Counted from the stretch's first letter, positions 31,371 through 42,957 are shown. The stretch: 64,000 nt of DNA from Acanthosepion esculentum (GCA_964036315.1 OZ038496.1:15182423-15246422); one strand, 5' to 3'. A program made the numbers and translations. Notes: a model not told the origin generated them from the letters alone.

Positions 31371-31744
31371 ACTTTAGATTATTCCAGAAGCGTATATTCT
31401 GTAACGGTGACTTTTGTATAGCTTAGCGTGGTTCGACCAATAGCAATTCGCGTGCTGATTGGTCTGACTGGAGGATGCAGTTTGATTGGGTAACTGAGGG
31501 CAAAGCAAAGAACGCTAATTGGTCAGTCGGCCGTGGTGTTGGTATGATAAATAAAAAAAAGGGCTGAAGCCGTGAGAAGCCGATCGATTTTTTTACGTTG
31601 ATGAGAATGAGCGGGAAATCAAGAACGGCGGATTGAAAAAGAAGTATTTGGTGTTGTATGGACGACATCAGAGGAACACGAGCTTTTTTAACTACAATAT
31701 TATTTTATTTTTGATTTGATAATGATAAAGGTAAGCAAAACGAC

Positions 31745-32470
31745 ATTTGTCTTTGCGACTGTTCGGCCTCACATTGACTGCTGACCTGAGATGGAACAAA
31801 TACATTGAATCCATAGCTTCGTCCACCGCAAGGAAAGTTGGTTCCCTGTGCCGCGCCAGGAAATTTTTCTCGCCGGAGTCGATCTTTCAAATCTACAAAT
31901 CAACCATTCGCTCTTGCATGGAGTATTGCTGCCATATATAGTCTGGTGCCCCTTATGTTTGTCTCAAGGTTCTTGACGAGATCCAGAGACGGATATGCAA
32001 CGTAATTGTCCCTGATCTGGCATCTCGTCTGCAGTCTCTCTCTCACAGACGTGCCGTCGCCTCCCTCTGTCTTTTTTTTATTTGCAAATACTTTCATGGT
32101 AACTCCGAGGAGGATCTGCTTTCGCTGGTTCCCAAAGTTCATGAATTTAAGCGCTCAACTAGGCTGGCATCTCGCCCTCACCCTTTCACTGTCGAAACTG
32201 TTAAATGTAGCCGTCTCTTCTACTCCAATAGCTTCATGGCTCGCACCTCTCGCCTGTGGAACTCCCTCCCCTCTTTCTGTTTCCCTGATAGCTATAATCT
32301 CCAACTATTCAAATGTAATGTCAATCGACGTCTCCAAATGCCCTGATCTACTCATATTCTTCTCTTCATCCTTTCCTCTATCACTCCTATTTGCTCTAGC
32401 TCCAACTCTCAGTAACCCCTTGCGTGCCAGTGGCTTCCCGCCTTGCTTGGGGTGAAACGCTTAAAAAAAA
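31745..32470 (+). pseudogene. LINE family A, ORF2 C-terminus and 3' tail, best preserved copy
   Basis: [45 protein letters not shown] then a TAG at 31939, SGAPYVCLKVLDEIQRRIC, SLSHRRAVASLCLF then a frameshift near 32085, KYFHGN, LLSLVPKVHEFKRSTRLASR, LFYSNSFMARTSRLWNSLPS and NLQLFKCNVNRRLQMP with a stop. The tail is GTAACCCCTTGCGTGCCAGT and CTTGCTTGGGGTGAAACGC plus an A-run. One stop and one shift only. Confidence 0.9.
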
Positions 32471-33064
32471 TCAACTTTATTTTATACTTGTAGGAATCCT
32501 TATAAGCCTAATTGCTAGCCTACTATTTTTCGTTTCAAGGAAGTTCTAATAGATGCTATTTTACAAACATTATTTCCAAAATATTTCCCTATTTTTACCA
32601 GTGGAGTACTTTATTTATCTAGTGCTGTCTATGTCAGTTTGTTTATTATTTTGTATTCATTAAATTTCCATACCAGTCGAATTTGTTGGCTTTCTCCGAA
32701 GTTAAAGTGATAGCAAGTCTCTTTGATATTCCAGGACTATCCTCAGTATTTTAGCTGACAATGGATGTCTATTTTAATTTTAGCTTTGATTGGTAGTATC
32801 TCAAATTGGATCAAACCAACGCATTCCGCTAAATAAAGAATAAATGCTATGATAGCATTTAACCTTATCATTTTCAGATTTTAGAATAAACAAAATATTA
32901 TTTATACTATTTATGCATATATTACGTTGGCATTATTGGATAATTAAATATTTCATTTTTGAATAGTATGCTTTTATTTATATTTTTTTTTCGTTATTCA
33001 AACTCAGAAACAAAGAGAAGATGGCTGTATTTCCATGTGTTATCCATCCTCTTATATATCAGTG
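32471..33064. other. Unassigned DNA
   Basis: AT-rich; no element recognised. Confidence 0.4.
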
Positions 33065-33450
33065 AATGCTAGACAATCTCACCACTGATTAGAAGCAAAC
33101 TCGAGGTAGCAGAATTGTGGTTCTACAGAAAGATACTGAGAATTGCATAGACGGGGCAAGTATGAAGCAAAATGCAACAGAAAAGACACTTATACTAAAA
33201 ATCGGAAAAAGACACCTGAAATTCCTTGGACACATAATGAGGAAGGAGGACATGGAAAACTTAACCCTCATGGGACATATTCAGGGTAAGAGAGATCAGA
33301 GATGGCAGCGAGCCACTTACTTGACGAGCTTCTGTGGATGGAACGGTGTGTGGTAAGCTTAGCAAAAAGAGAACACTGCTAAGGACTAAAAGAGATAGTC
33401 GTGGAGAGCCATAATCGCTAACATTCTGAAGGGATGCGGCAGTATATAAT
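33065..33450 (+). pseudogene. LINE family B, C-terminal fragment
   Basis: ELWFYRKILRIA-like start in a shifted frame, then LILKIGKRHLKFLGHIMRKE, DMENLTLMGHIQGKRDQRWQ, RATYLTSFCGW. The GHIMRKE block is characteristic of the C-terminal tail of one group of endonuclease-reverse transcriptase LINEs. Pieces of the same family are at 27240-27530, 37560-37900 and 48983-49090 (all minus strand). Confidence 0.8.
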
Positions 33451-33805
33451 TTAATGCTACTGAATAATGATTTATTTCAATTTTTACAAATTTTGGTGTC
33501 AGATTAGCAATACCAGTTAAACTTGGTCATTGAAGTTGTATCCTATTTAAAAGCGAGTTTGAGTACTTTAACGTAGAGTAATGGTTAGCAAGCTTGTGTT
33601 GCTAAATCAATTACAGCTGAATTGTGAGTTCGATCATGACTCGGTACTCCATACTTTTAGCCATGTGCCACATCTAAGCTACGCTTAGAAAGTCACCATA
33701 TTTAAAAACGAGTGCCCAACGGCATAGCACATTGATGCCCTATACAGATGGTTTGGTTTCTTTTACAACATATCAACCTCAATGGGTTACTCAATGCCGA
33801 CAAGA
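33451..33805. other. Unassigned DNA
   Basis: Nothing recognised. Confidence 0.4.
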
Positions 33806-33952
33806 TTTTTATTGTTGGCAATATTTTTTCCAGAAATGTATTGCTGGCAATAGTCTTTTCTTCAAAAATGTATTGCTGGCAATAATCTTTTCCTCCAAAA
33901 ATGTATTGCTGGTAATATTTATTTTCTCCAAAAATGTATTGCTGTTATTAAA
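33806..33952. repeat. Minisatellite, about 38-bp unit
   Basis: Four copies of AAAAATGTATTGCTGGCAAT plus a TTTTCTTC-type spacer. Confidence 0.9.
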
Positions 33953-34559
33953 ATCTATTTTTACACTATCATAATCTTTTGACCCCAGTTTGGGGGTTAA
34001 CTTTTGCCAATATTTGGGATCCTAACAGGTGCTACCTCCTCGGGTCAGGGTGGACCTGGAAACACCAGCAACTAAAAGATGGTTCCATGTTCCTCGAAAC
34101 CTCCTGATTGGAGGGTTTGCTGTTGGACGTAGTTTATCATCTTACCAAAGACGGCCCGGTACAGAACTTCTTTGAATAATCTGCCGCCTTGGAGAAAGGG
34201 CTAAAAATATGTTGGGATAATTCAAAATTCTGGATAATTGACTATGAATTGGGATCTAACATGAACTGGAATCCAACAGAATCATAGGATTAGGAAGAAA
34301 TTGGAAACGTTTATAAAGCTAACATGTTTCGCTTTTCTTTTTTTTATTAAAGGTCCATCTGAGGATGAAAAATGGAGGCGAAAAAGGAAAGTTTTCTATT
34401 TTTAATTTTTGTCTGTTTTGCTTTGGTTAAGCAGACTTCACGTGTATTTGCCTTGTCAGGAGCATTCGTGCGTATAATTCATGTGTGTATGTGTATCATA
34501 ATTCTAGTTTGTCTATGCGGGATTCGGATGATAATGTATATTTGTTTTCTTCTTCCCAT
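33953..34559. other. Unassigned DNA
   Basis: No element recognised. The open frames that begin near 34372 and 34485 run mainly through the adjacent pyrimidine tract. Confidence 0.4.
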
Positions 34560-35311
34560 CTCTTTCACACTGTTTTTTTTTCTTTATATCTTTCTCTTTT
34601 CTTCACTACTTCTTTCTCTCTCTCACTATACTTCTCTCTCTATCCCCTTCCCTCTCTCTATCCTTCTCTCTCCCCACTTCCCTCTTTCCCCTTCTCTCTC
34701 TCTCCTCGTTCTCTATCTTTCTCCTCTCTCTTTCGTCTCTCTCGCCCTTCCTCTCTCTTTTTCTCTCTCCCTCGTTCTCTCTCTTTATCCTTCTCCCTCG
34801 CCATCTCTCTCTCCCTCCTCCTTCTTCTATCTTCTCTCTCCGTCTCTCCATCACCTTATTTCTCTCTCTGCTTCTCTCTTTCTCCTCTCTTCTCTCTGCC
34901 TCTCTTTCTCCTTCTCTCTCTTCTCGTCTCTCTCCGACTCTCTCCTTCTTTCTCCTTCTCCTCTCTGCTTCTCTCTCTGTCTCTCTTCACTTTTCTCTTT
35001 TTCCTTCTGTCTGTCTGTCTCTCTCTTTCCTTCTGTCTCACCCTTCTTTCTCCTTCTCTCTTTCTCTCTCCTTCTCGCTCTCTTTCTTTCTCTCTCTTCT
35101 CTCTTTCCTTCTCGTTCTCTATCTTTCTACGTCTCTCCTGCTTCCTCTCTATCCTTCTCTCTCTCTACCCTTCTTTCTCTTCACTTCTCTCAGTCTCTTT
35201 CTCTCCGCTTCTCTCACTGTCTTTCTCTCTCCATTTCCCTTTCTGTCTTTCTCTCTCCACTTCCCTCTCTGTCTCTCTCTCTCTCTTTCCACTTCCCTAT
35301 GTGTGTGTGTC

Positions 35312-35373
<62 letters not shown>

Positions 35374-35375
35374 CC
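34560..35375. repeat. 0.8-kb polypyrimidine (CT-rich) tract
   Basis: Almost all C and T on the plus strand, in units such as CTCTCT, CTTCTC and CCCTC, with a pure (CT)n of about 60 bp at 35310-35370. Stop-free because TAA, TAG and TGA cannot arise in it. The Leu/Ser/Phe-rich frames are artefacts. Confidence 0.97.
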
Positions 35376-35869
35376 TTTCAAGTCATTTCCTTCCTCCTCA
35401 TTACAGTTGCTGTTGTTACCGTTCCCACTGGCGCTCTTGTTTTAATTATTTATCAAACGACGGAGATTTTAGTTGTCTTCTCAAGCACTTCTTTTCTTGC
35501 CCCCACCTCAATCCGTGAACGCCCAAGAGTTCTCCTCTCGCTCCCCCACCCCGAGATGAATGACGTCAGCGTTTTTCTGCTGTTTTGAACGCGTCCTCGA
35601 TGTGAAGCATACAATTTCTTTCATGCACAAAATTAAAACGAAACTCCCGGTGCTACTACACCTTAACCAACATCTACGTCATCAACGAAAAAACAAAAAA
35701 CATTCGCCGTTATTTTCTTACCAAAATAATCCCATGAGCTGGACAACTAACCTCAAAACAGAGTGAAAGAAGCTAATTAGGTCAACGCTCTTCCTATGGG
35801 GTTGGTCATTATCAGCTGCTCCGTAGATATGTCTTTGTGCCAGATTAACCTAACTTTAACATACTGTTT
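35376..35869. other. Unassigned, with a diverged repeat
   Basis: 35700-35869 (GTTGGTCATTATCAGCTGCT, TTTGTGCCAGATTAACCTAA) resembles 37915-38075, so part is a dispersed repeat. No coding sequence recognised. Confidence 0.45.
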
Positions 35870-36165
35870 TTTGCCTTCTATCGTTATGGCTGATGTTAAC
35901 CCTCCAGGATAGCGACGCATTGCGACTTCTCGGGCTAACGTGAAATGGAAAGATTATATTGAATCAGCAGCTAAATCTGCTGCTAGGAAAATAAGTTCAT
36001 CGTGTCGTCTGAGATAATTTTTCTTATCAGAATCTATCTTACACCTTTATAAGTCTACCATTCGTTCATGTATTGGATATTGCTGCCACATCTGATCTGG
36101 TGCCTCAGCTATCTATTTAAAGATTCTAGATAAAATCCAAAGAAGAATCTGCAATGTTACCGGTT
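35870..36165 (+). pseudogene. LINE family A, ORF2 fragment
   Basis: VKWKDYIESAAKSAARKISS, FFLSESILHLYKSTIRSC, GYCCHI then a stop, SGASAIYLKILDKIQRRICN. A second LINE copy follows directly, out of order. Confidence 0.85.
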
Positions 36166-36766
36166 CCTGGTCTTAATCAACGATCTCCCCGATGCCAATT
36201 AGGTATTTATGCAGATGACATTTACTCCTGTCTCAATCCGTCAGAACGGAAGCTTTGCAGCAGCTCTTGAAAAGAACCTCCAATCGGTGGTTAACTGGGG
36301 CAAGAAATGGCTTGTAAATATTCTGCTTAAAAACAAAATAAATCTGCTCTCACCATAGAGAAAGTTTACTGCCAGCCATCCGCATAGTTGATGCTAGATT
36401 CCTGGAGAGCAACACAAAGCGCCTTTTTCACCTCATATTTTTCCACTGACTTGAAGTGGACCGTCTACATCGAATCAATTGCTGCATCTACTGCAAGGGA
36501 AGTTGGGTCACTGTGTTGTGCCAGAAGATTTTTCTCATCAGAATCCATCTGGCACATTTACAAATCTACCATTCTTCCATGCATTGAATACTCTTGCCAT
36601 ATCTGGTCTAATGCTCTTTCTGGTAGTCTAGAGTTTCTTGACAAGTTCCAAAGAAGGGTCTGTAATGGAACCTTACCAGCCATTTCGATATCAGTCATTT
36701 TCTCACCGACAGGACGTGGCTTTCCTCTGTCTTTTCTACAAATATTTTCATGGCAACTGTGAACTA
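36166..36766 (+). pseudogene. LINE family A, RT to C-terminal region
   Basis: LINDLP near the start, then GIYADDIYSCLNPSE, keeping the catalytic YADD. Frameshifts and stops follow. From 36388 one frame reads STDLKWTVYIESIAASTARE, VGSLCCARRFFSSESIWHIY, KSTILPCIEYSCHIWSNALS and LDKFQRRVCN. It passes into the tail array at 36767. Confidence 0.85.
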
Positions 36767-37300
36767 GTGGCCTTCCCTTTCATCTTTTGTCCTTTCCTCA
36801 ATCCTCCCTATTCTCAGTCTTCTCTTTCACTTTCACTTCCTGTACCCCCCTGTGTAATGGTGGCATTCCCTTTCATCTTTTGTCCTTTCCTCAATCCTCC
36901 CTATTCTCATTCTCTTTCTCTTTCACTCCCTGTAACCCCCTGCTTACTAGTGGCATTCCCTTTCATCTTTGGTCCTTTCCTCAATCCTCCCTATTCTCAG
37001 TCTTCTCTTTCACTTTCACTCCATGTAAGCCCCTGCATACTAGTGGCATTCCCCTTCATCTTTGGTCTTTTCCTCAATCCTCCCTATTCACAGTCTTCTC
37101 TTTCACTTTCACTCCCTGTAAACCCCTCCGTACTAGTGGCATTCCCTTTCATCATCTGTTCTTTCCTCAATCCACCCTATTCTCAGTCTTCTCTTTCACT
37201 TTCACTCACTCTAACCCCCTGCATACTAGTGGCATTCCCTTTCATCTTTTGTCCTTTCCTCAATCCTCCCTATTCTCAGTCTTCTATTTGACTTATATTT
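36767..37300 (+). repeat. Tandem array of a 93-bp LINE-tail unit
   Basis: GTGGCATTCCCTTTCATC recurs at 36767, 36860, 36950, 37043, 37136 and 37229 (periods 93, 90, 93, 93, 93). Each unit also has CCTTTCCTCAATCCTCCCTA, TTCACTTTCACTCCCTGTAA and CCCCCTGCATACTAGTGG. The last part corresponds to the family A tail (AACCCCTTGCGTGCTAGTGG). About 5.7 copies. Confidence 0.92.
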
Positions 37301-37559
37301 TTTTTAAATGGTTCTATTATGATAAAAACATATATCCATATACTCGCTCCGGCACCTTTAATAGCTACACTCTTTTCCCTCCGCGTTAGACCCTCTTTTG
37401 TCATCAGAACCGGTTCAGTTCTTCTTTACATAATTTCTATAATATTCTGGAAGCACCATTTCGAATTTGGGGGGATGTTGACATTACGGCATCTTGCAAT
37501 TCATCGAGATTGATTGCCAACAGATTTAGGATACGAAGCTTGCATTCTACTAAATCCTC
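37301..37559. other. Unassigned DNA
   Basis: Nothing recognised. Confidence 0.4.
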
Positions 37560-37900
37560 TCAGCTTCTACTTCTATGTGCCGCGTCCCTTCAACACATAC
37601 ACCAACATGTCTCTCCACAACTTCCTATCTTGTGTGGCTCAGTTTTTCCCCTGTCCTTTTCACCCGTTCTGTCATCCATCCGTCTGGTAAGTGGCTCGCG
37701 GCATTTCCCTTGTCTCTTTTGCCCTCAATAGTCCTCGTGAGGGTTAAGTTTCCTATGCCTTCTTTCCTTATTATGTGTCCAAGTAATTTCATTTGTCTTT
37801 TCCTGATTCTGACTAGAACTGTTCTCTTTGAGACTTGCCCGTTGCGTACTCGCTCCGTCCAGAGAATGTTCCGTCCCTTAACTATTATCATCAACTATAA
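37560..37900 (-). pseudogene. LINE family B, C-terminal fragment
   Basis: ILWTERVRNGQVSKRTVLVR, KRQMKLLGHIIRKEGIGNLT, LTRTIEGKRDKGN, in one frame; then VVERHVGV and EGTRHIEVEA. Matches 33065-33450 in order. Confidence 0.8.
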
Positions 37901-38094
37901 AAAATCACTACCGCATCCAGTTATTTTCTTATAATACTTTCCCCATTAACTGAGAAACTTTCCGAGAAGCAGTGTAATAAGCTAATCTTTCAAGTCAAAC
38001 TATTGTTGTAAGATTGGTCGTTACCAGGCAACTCATACTAGTGGCCTTGTACCAGACTAACCTAAGTTTAATACACTTATCGGTCGCATTATTA

Positions 38095-38620
38095 GATATA
38101 CACTTTTCGTGTTGGTTTGGGCACCGTGTTGCCTTTAAAAACGCCTCAATTCTTTTTTATATGAATTCAACAAATTTTAGCGATACTCTTTCGAAATCTG
38201 GGTTCATGATGTTATTATGGCTTCCCGCGGTTGTTTTAGATTGATTGTCGGGATTCGAATCTCTTTTTGCACCACATCCCAAAAGTGCTCTATGTAATCC
38301 GGTGACTGTGGAGGCCACTTAACAAATAGAAACCTTATTACTATCATCCCTGTACCAATCTGACACTATATTTGATTTGTGACATTGCGCAATGCCTTAG
38401 TGGAAGTTGCAACTAGAGGGGAGGTACAGTCTAGTGATACGTGGACACGTGGTCTGCTACAGTACCTAGGTAGGCCATGGTATGTTTTTAGTACCAAGGG
38501 TCCCAATGTATGCCAAGGAAATATTCCCCATACTATTACACTACCACTGTTTGTTTTTTTTAACAATGGGGTGAGGTTCACGTGTGACTTCGTCGTGGCT
38601 ATACGCCCAATTGAAACATA
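38095..38620 (-). pseudogene. Tc1-like transposase pseudogene, C-terminal half
   Basis: Minus strand: SGSVIVWGIFPWHTLGPLVL (after the first catalytic Asp), a degenerate middle, then KWPPQSPDYIEHFWDVVQKE (third acidic position region) and REAIITS. This subfamily differs from the copy at 3231-4225. The N-terminal half is missing. Confidence 0.82.
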
Positions 38621-39000
38621 AGACAGATTTACTCTGTGATTGGTAGGGTCTCACACACACCATATTCGGTTCATGATTCTTTTGTTTGTTGTGAGTTATC
38701 ACAAAATATAATCTTTAAAATGTCTGCAAAAATCTTGAAGTGATTATTGATACAAACCAAGTATGTAGCAGCGGGAACGTGTATTTTCGAGAACACGCTC
38801 AAGGAACTGAGTCAGAATTTCGACCTTGCCAAAAAGAATATAAAAAACAAAACAGAGTCGGCCTACTTTCCTCTCTCTCTTTTTTTTATTACCCCAAAGC
38901 GCAGAATTTATGAATTTCGTCCAAAACAACTACAAAATCAGAATTCGGAATGTGGTTATTCAGACGGTGTGAAAAGCAAAAAAACAGAAGGAAATGCTTA
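38621..39000. other. Unassigned DNA
   Basis: No element recognised. Confidence 0.4.
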
Positions 39001-39109
39001 AGAGACTCGCGCACAGATTTGCTTCCAACGAAATTTGTTGAAAAAAAAAATATTTTGAAAATTAAGAGATTTTACAAGTACAATAGTTTCTACACAATTA
39101 CCTATGAAT

Positions 39110-39250
39110 GAAAAGCGCATCCTAATCAAAATGACAATGCCATATCCCTTCAGGATATAGGCAACCACGGCTTTCCGTATACTTCTCTTTATTAATTGAA
39201 CTGTCATGGCTTCTTGTGAAAAGATGTGTAGTAGTCTTACTAGACTGGCT
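39110..39250 (-). pseudogene. Possible LINE family B C-terminal scrap
   Basis: The minus frame contains RKAVVAYILKGYGIVIL, resembling RAMIAYFLRGHVT at 48983-49090. Short and weak. Confidence 0.4.
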
Positions 39251-39324
39251 GCCACCTAAGTTGAAATAACCCAGTCTACACTGATATTTAAGCCTTGGCT
39301 GTGGTAAAAAAAAGAAAAACAGAC

Positions 39325-39500
39325 TTTCATGCCTTTCGAAAGCCTATCAAGAAGACGCACGTTACATTTCTCTGACCAGTGCTCAATCAGGATCCATTTA
39401 AACACATACGAAAACTTATCAAACTCCGCCCGCAACATACTAGTAGAAAATACGACTATAATAGCCTCATCCTCATGTAAAAAAAGGGCTAAAAATAATG
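39325..39500 (+). pseudogene. Penelope-like endonuclease fragment
   Basis: HFSDQCSIRIHLNTYENLSN, ARNILVENTTIIASSSCKKR matches the C-terminal endonuclease part of the copy at 13644-13880 (HLSDHNSNRTHLNTHTNL, NILVENTCIVTSSTCKK). Only this piece is present. Confidence 0.8.
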
Positions 39501-39687
39501 TATGCAATATACCAGGCAGATAATGTAACATACTTTACGCAAAGCCAATACCTTAAACTAAACAAAAGACAATCAGCCCCGAAAAAAATTTAAATTAAAT
39601 TAAATAAAATAAACAATGAATCTAAATAAATTAAATAACAAACAAATTAACAAACTACTAATGCACACATAAACGTAAGTAAGTAAG

Positions 39688-39718
39688 ATCATCATCATCA
39701 TCATCATCATCATCATCT
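39688..39718. repeat. (ATC)n microsatellite
   Basis: About ten trinucleotides. Confidence 0.9.
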
Positions 39719-39869
39719 ATGTCAAATGTGTGCGATCTTTGTTTTTTTTTTATACAAAAAAAAATGAGGAGAAGCCATTTTTGACCTTAGGTCTCAGGTT
39801 GTGTCCCCGGAAGGATCTGTGTATATAACAGAAACCCAAGGGAAGAAGAATTATAATTATTATTAACAA

Positions 39870-40510
39870 CAGCTAATTTTTAGAACCTTTGAAATTTTAT
39901 CTAAAAATTTGGGTTTTCTTGTCTCAATGGCGGCCATAAATTAGTAAAGGAAATTTTAGCGTCTTGCATTAAAAAAACACACTGATTTGAAATTCTTAAA
40001 AAAATCAGAATATTGTCAGATTTTATTGAAACTTTCAGCACTTATTCACAAATGAATTAAATTATTTTTGAAATGTTTTTTTTTTTGTTTAGAAAGTCTT
40101 CGTAAAATATTTGTTTTTTACTTTTGTTACCCTAGGCCTTATTTAATTTTATGAATTTTTAAAAAAAAAAGTTTTTGTGGTGCTTGTTAGTTATAAGGAC
40201 AAGTCCTAGGAGAAATCAAATCATCATTTTTTTTTAGTTCTTTGTCTAACGGAACCACCAGTTACATACAATACACGTAGCATCAGAAAATTATCTGATT
40301 TTTGCAAGAATTTCCAAAATTAATGTGTTTCCCCCGCTAAAATATGTTCAAATTATCCTTACAAAGTTAACGTCAGAAAAACAAGATTTTAAAACAAAAT
40401 TTTGAAGTTCGAAAAAAAAGTAAAAAAATTTTTTACATCAAAAATACTTTGATAGTTCCTCTTAATATCAACAGAAAAATTTTGACGATAAAATTTTATT
40501 TTTATTATGC
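39870..40510. mobile_element. Non-coding element with long inverted ends (family L)
   Basis: The left part (AACACACTGATTTGAAATTC, AATCAGAATATTGTCAG) is inverted in the right part (ATTATCTGATTTTTGCAAGA, AAAATTAATGTGTTT). Beyond this the right side continues to AAATTTTGACGATAAAATTT. A related copy is at 58240-58930. No coding frame. Confidence 0.65.
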
Positions 40511-40619
40511 TTGGAACACTCTTTTCTTGGCATAGTGGGCTGTGGACAGAGGTAGTATCTTTGATGTCTGGCACGCTACACCTTCGGTTGGACGGGCATT
40601 ACTGGTCCTCAATCATCTC

Positions 40620-40990
40620 CTTAATCTCTCACTCGATGACTCCATGCTGCCATGCCCCGGTAAACCGTTTCAGCTGGCGGGCTAAACTCACGTGAGGGGA
40701 AACGTGTTAACATGGTACCACTGGGCGAAGAACCTTCTCGACGCAGGTCACCGGCCAGAGCGGAAGGGTTCCTCAGATGATCTACAACCAAGGTGAACCC
40801 CCTATAGTTGGAGGACATCGGCTGTGGTCTAACTTGGAGAGGGATGGGCTTCGCCAGGTTAAAACGCCGAAGACACGCCACATAATGTGCACACCAAGAA
40901 TCCATTCACAGACACCCAGGCTTTTGCACACAAACGCGACAGATGAAGGAGAATGGTGGACAACTCAGCACGTCGACGTCCCAACGACTT
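40620..40990 (-). repeat. Dispersed repeat of unknown class (copy 2)
   Basis: The minus frame of about 94 codons includes RRFNLAKPIPLQVRPQPMSS and LVVDHLRNPSALAGDLRREG. The middle is shared with 29578-29680. I do not recognise the protein, and the wider stretch is GC-rich relative to the window. Confidence 0.55.
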
Positions 40991-41569
40991 CTTCCGGGTT
41001 TAAACGCGTATGAAGAAGACACTATTTTTATCATGTATCCTCTTCTTTAGCGAATTCTTGGAGGTACCGATTCTAATCCTAGACACAGCGCACAGATAAT
41101 CTGATCCTAGAGAGAGACGCCATTTTTGACATGTACTATTTTGGTAATCTAATAATACCCCTTTGAAAAAACAATCATTATCTGTCTCTCCTCAAAAAAA
41201 AAAAAAAATTAAACGTCTTAGGTTCGGCCATATTTTTGTCTTCATCAAGATAACTTCATACAATTTGTGACGTCAGTGTTCCCAACACATCTTAATATGA
41301 AGACGCAAAGCAATTTCTTGATCGTTTTGGGGCACCCTTAAAACGAGACGGGCGGTACTGCCAGAGAAAATATGTTGACAAGCCGAATGCCAAAAGTTGC
41401 TCACATTCAAAAGGAGGAACCGTATCACTTTTCCGAGAGAATTTCATCAACTTCCTTTGCACACTCGACTTGTGCCACTAATCTCTACAATATTTCTCTA
41501 CGGTATTCTTTCTCTTCTTCCATAGGCAAGCATTTATATACAAATTTCTCTAAGAATATTTTTTTAATC
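40991..41569. other. Unassigned DNA
   Basis: Nothing recognised. Confidence 0.4.
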
Positions 41570-41830
41570 ATTTCAATCCAAGAAAGGCAATAAAGCCACT
41601 AAGATGCAATGGGTTACTAAGTGAGGAATATAAGAAAAGCATTAAGGAGCGAGAATTAAAAAAAACAGTAATTAGGAAGATAGAAGATAATGATTGACAT
41701 TGCATTTAAATTTTTGAAGATCAAAATTGACTGAGAAGCAAGAAGCTAGAAGAGAGTTCCATAAATAAGATGTGTAACAGAAGGAATTATTAGCATAGAA
41801 CTTACGGTAACATGTAGATATTTAAACTGC
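41570..41830 (-). pseudogene. LINE family A, 3' end
   Basis: Plus-strand view: CAAGAAAGGCAATAAAGCCA and GATGCAATGGGTTACT (tail), then TGACATTGCATTTAAATTTT and AGAGTTCCATAAATAAGATG (end of ORF2). Confidence 0.75.
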
Positions 41831-41994
41831 AAAATGATGCGTCCATAATAATAATAATAATAATAACTAGTTTTAACACGTTAAAATTTCACGGTTTTAC
41901 TATTTTAAATTTCTGGTGAATCTTAATTCTTCAGTCAATGGTTGAATAAGCGAATTCTGTGACAATAAAATACATGTGGAAATTCCCCTATCGT

Positions 41995-42550
41995 ATCTGT
42001 CTATATTTCTGAAATGAGGTATTATGTACACTATTTACGTTATTCGGACAATTGTCCTCATCTTTGTTGCCATATTTATCACAACGTTTCGGCCGTTGTA
42101 CGCTCCGGCCTTCTTCAGGTGGTTGGAATCTCGAACTGAACCCTTTATTTCGTTCGCTGGGGTAGACTGTTCTACTTCCACGTGCCATGTCTAATGGATG
42201 TCAGTTATCAGTTATCTCCTGTTAATTCTGATCTAACCACTGGATCTAACCAACGCCTTTATCCACTTGCACAGTGACAGGACCCAAAGAGTTGCGAGTT
42301 CAATACCTGGTTAAGGCAGTGGAGAACCTGGAGAGGGGAATTAACAGGAGATAACTGATAACTAACATCCATTAGACATGGCACGTGGAACTAGAACAGT
42401 CTACCCCAGCGAGCGAAATAAAGTATTCAGTTCGACATTCCAACCACCTGAAGAAGGCCGGAGTGTACAACTCTTTGCGTCCGGTTGAAACGTTGTGATA
42501 AATATGGGAACAAAGATGAGGATAATAGTCGGAATAATATAAATATTCCC
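41995..42550. mobile_element. Palindromic tRNA-derived SINE (family S)
   Basis: Left arm about 41995-42235 (minus copy: CAACGTTTCGGCCGTTGTAC, GCCTTCTTCAGGTGGTTGGA) and right arm about 42325-42550 (plus copy: CACCTGAAGAAGGCCGGAGT, GAAACGTTGTGATAAATATG) are inverted copies around a centre with tRNA-like sequence (ACCACTGGATCTAACC, GAGTTCAATACCTGG). Arms are about 230 bp. Confidence 0.85.
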
Positions 42551-42957
42551 CTATCATATCGTTAAATATTTGAGCTTAACAACTTTAAATTATTGCAATA
42601 ACAACCCTAAATATGAATGCTGGTCGTTATTTCAAGATGTGGGTAGAAATGAAAAGATTTGAAATTGACAACTTTTTCCATTTCACTGAAAGAGACATTA
42701 AACACCTCTATCTTCCCTTCTTTCTTTCATTTTCTGACTGAAACCAAGTAGCGTCCTTGATATCTTTTCTCTTCTCACTCTATCAAAACGGGACAGTCCA
42801 TTATTTATAAATTATTTGCAAGGGACGTTAAACACTTTTATCTTTATTTATTTATTTTTTCACTGAAACCTAGTAGCGTTTCTCTTCCCACGCGATCCAT
42901 TTTGCTCAATGGAGTAAAAATAGTCAATAAATTAATAAATGTCAAGCAACTTAATTC
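42551..42957. other. Unassigned DNA
   Basis: A short internal repeat (AGGGACGTTAAACAC at 42823 and AGAGACATTAAACACC at 42690, each followed by TATCTT) is the only structure seen. Confidence 0.4.

Noticed and set aside
31745..32470. Intact LINE ORF
   Set aside because: Contains a TAG and a frameshift and lacks everything upstream of the C-terminal region.
34372..35588. Two frames of about 360 codons, Ser/Leu/Phe-rich, suggestive of a membrane protein
   Set aside because: They lie in a pyrimidine tract where stop codons cannot occur. The composition is dictated by CT words.
40621..40905. Host exon (94 codons, GC-rich)
   Set aside because: Part of it recurs at 29578-29680, so a repeat is more likely; no splice-site pair stands out.
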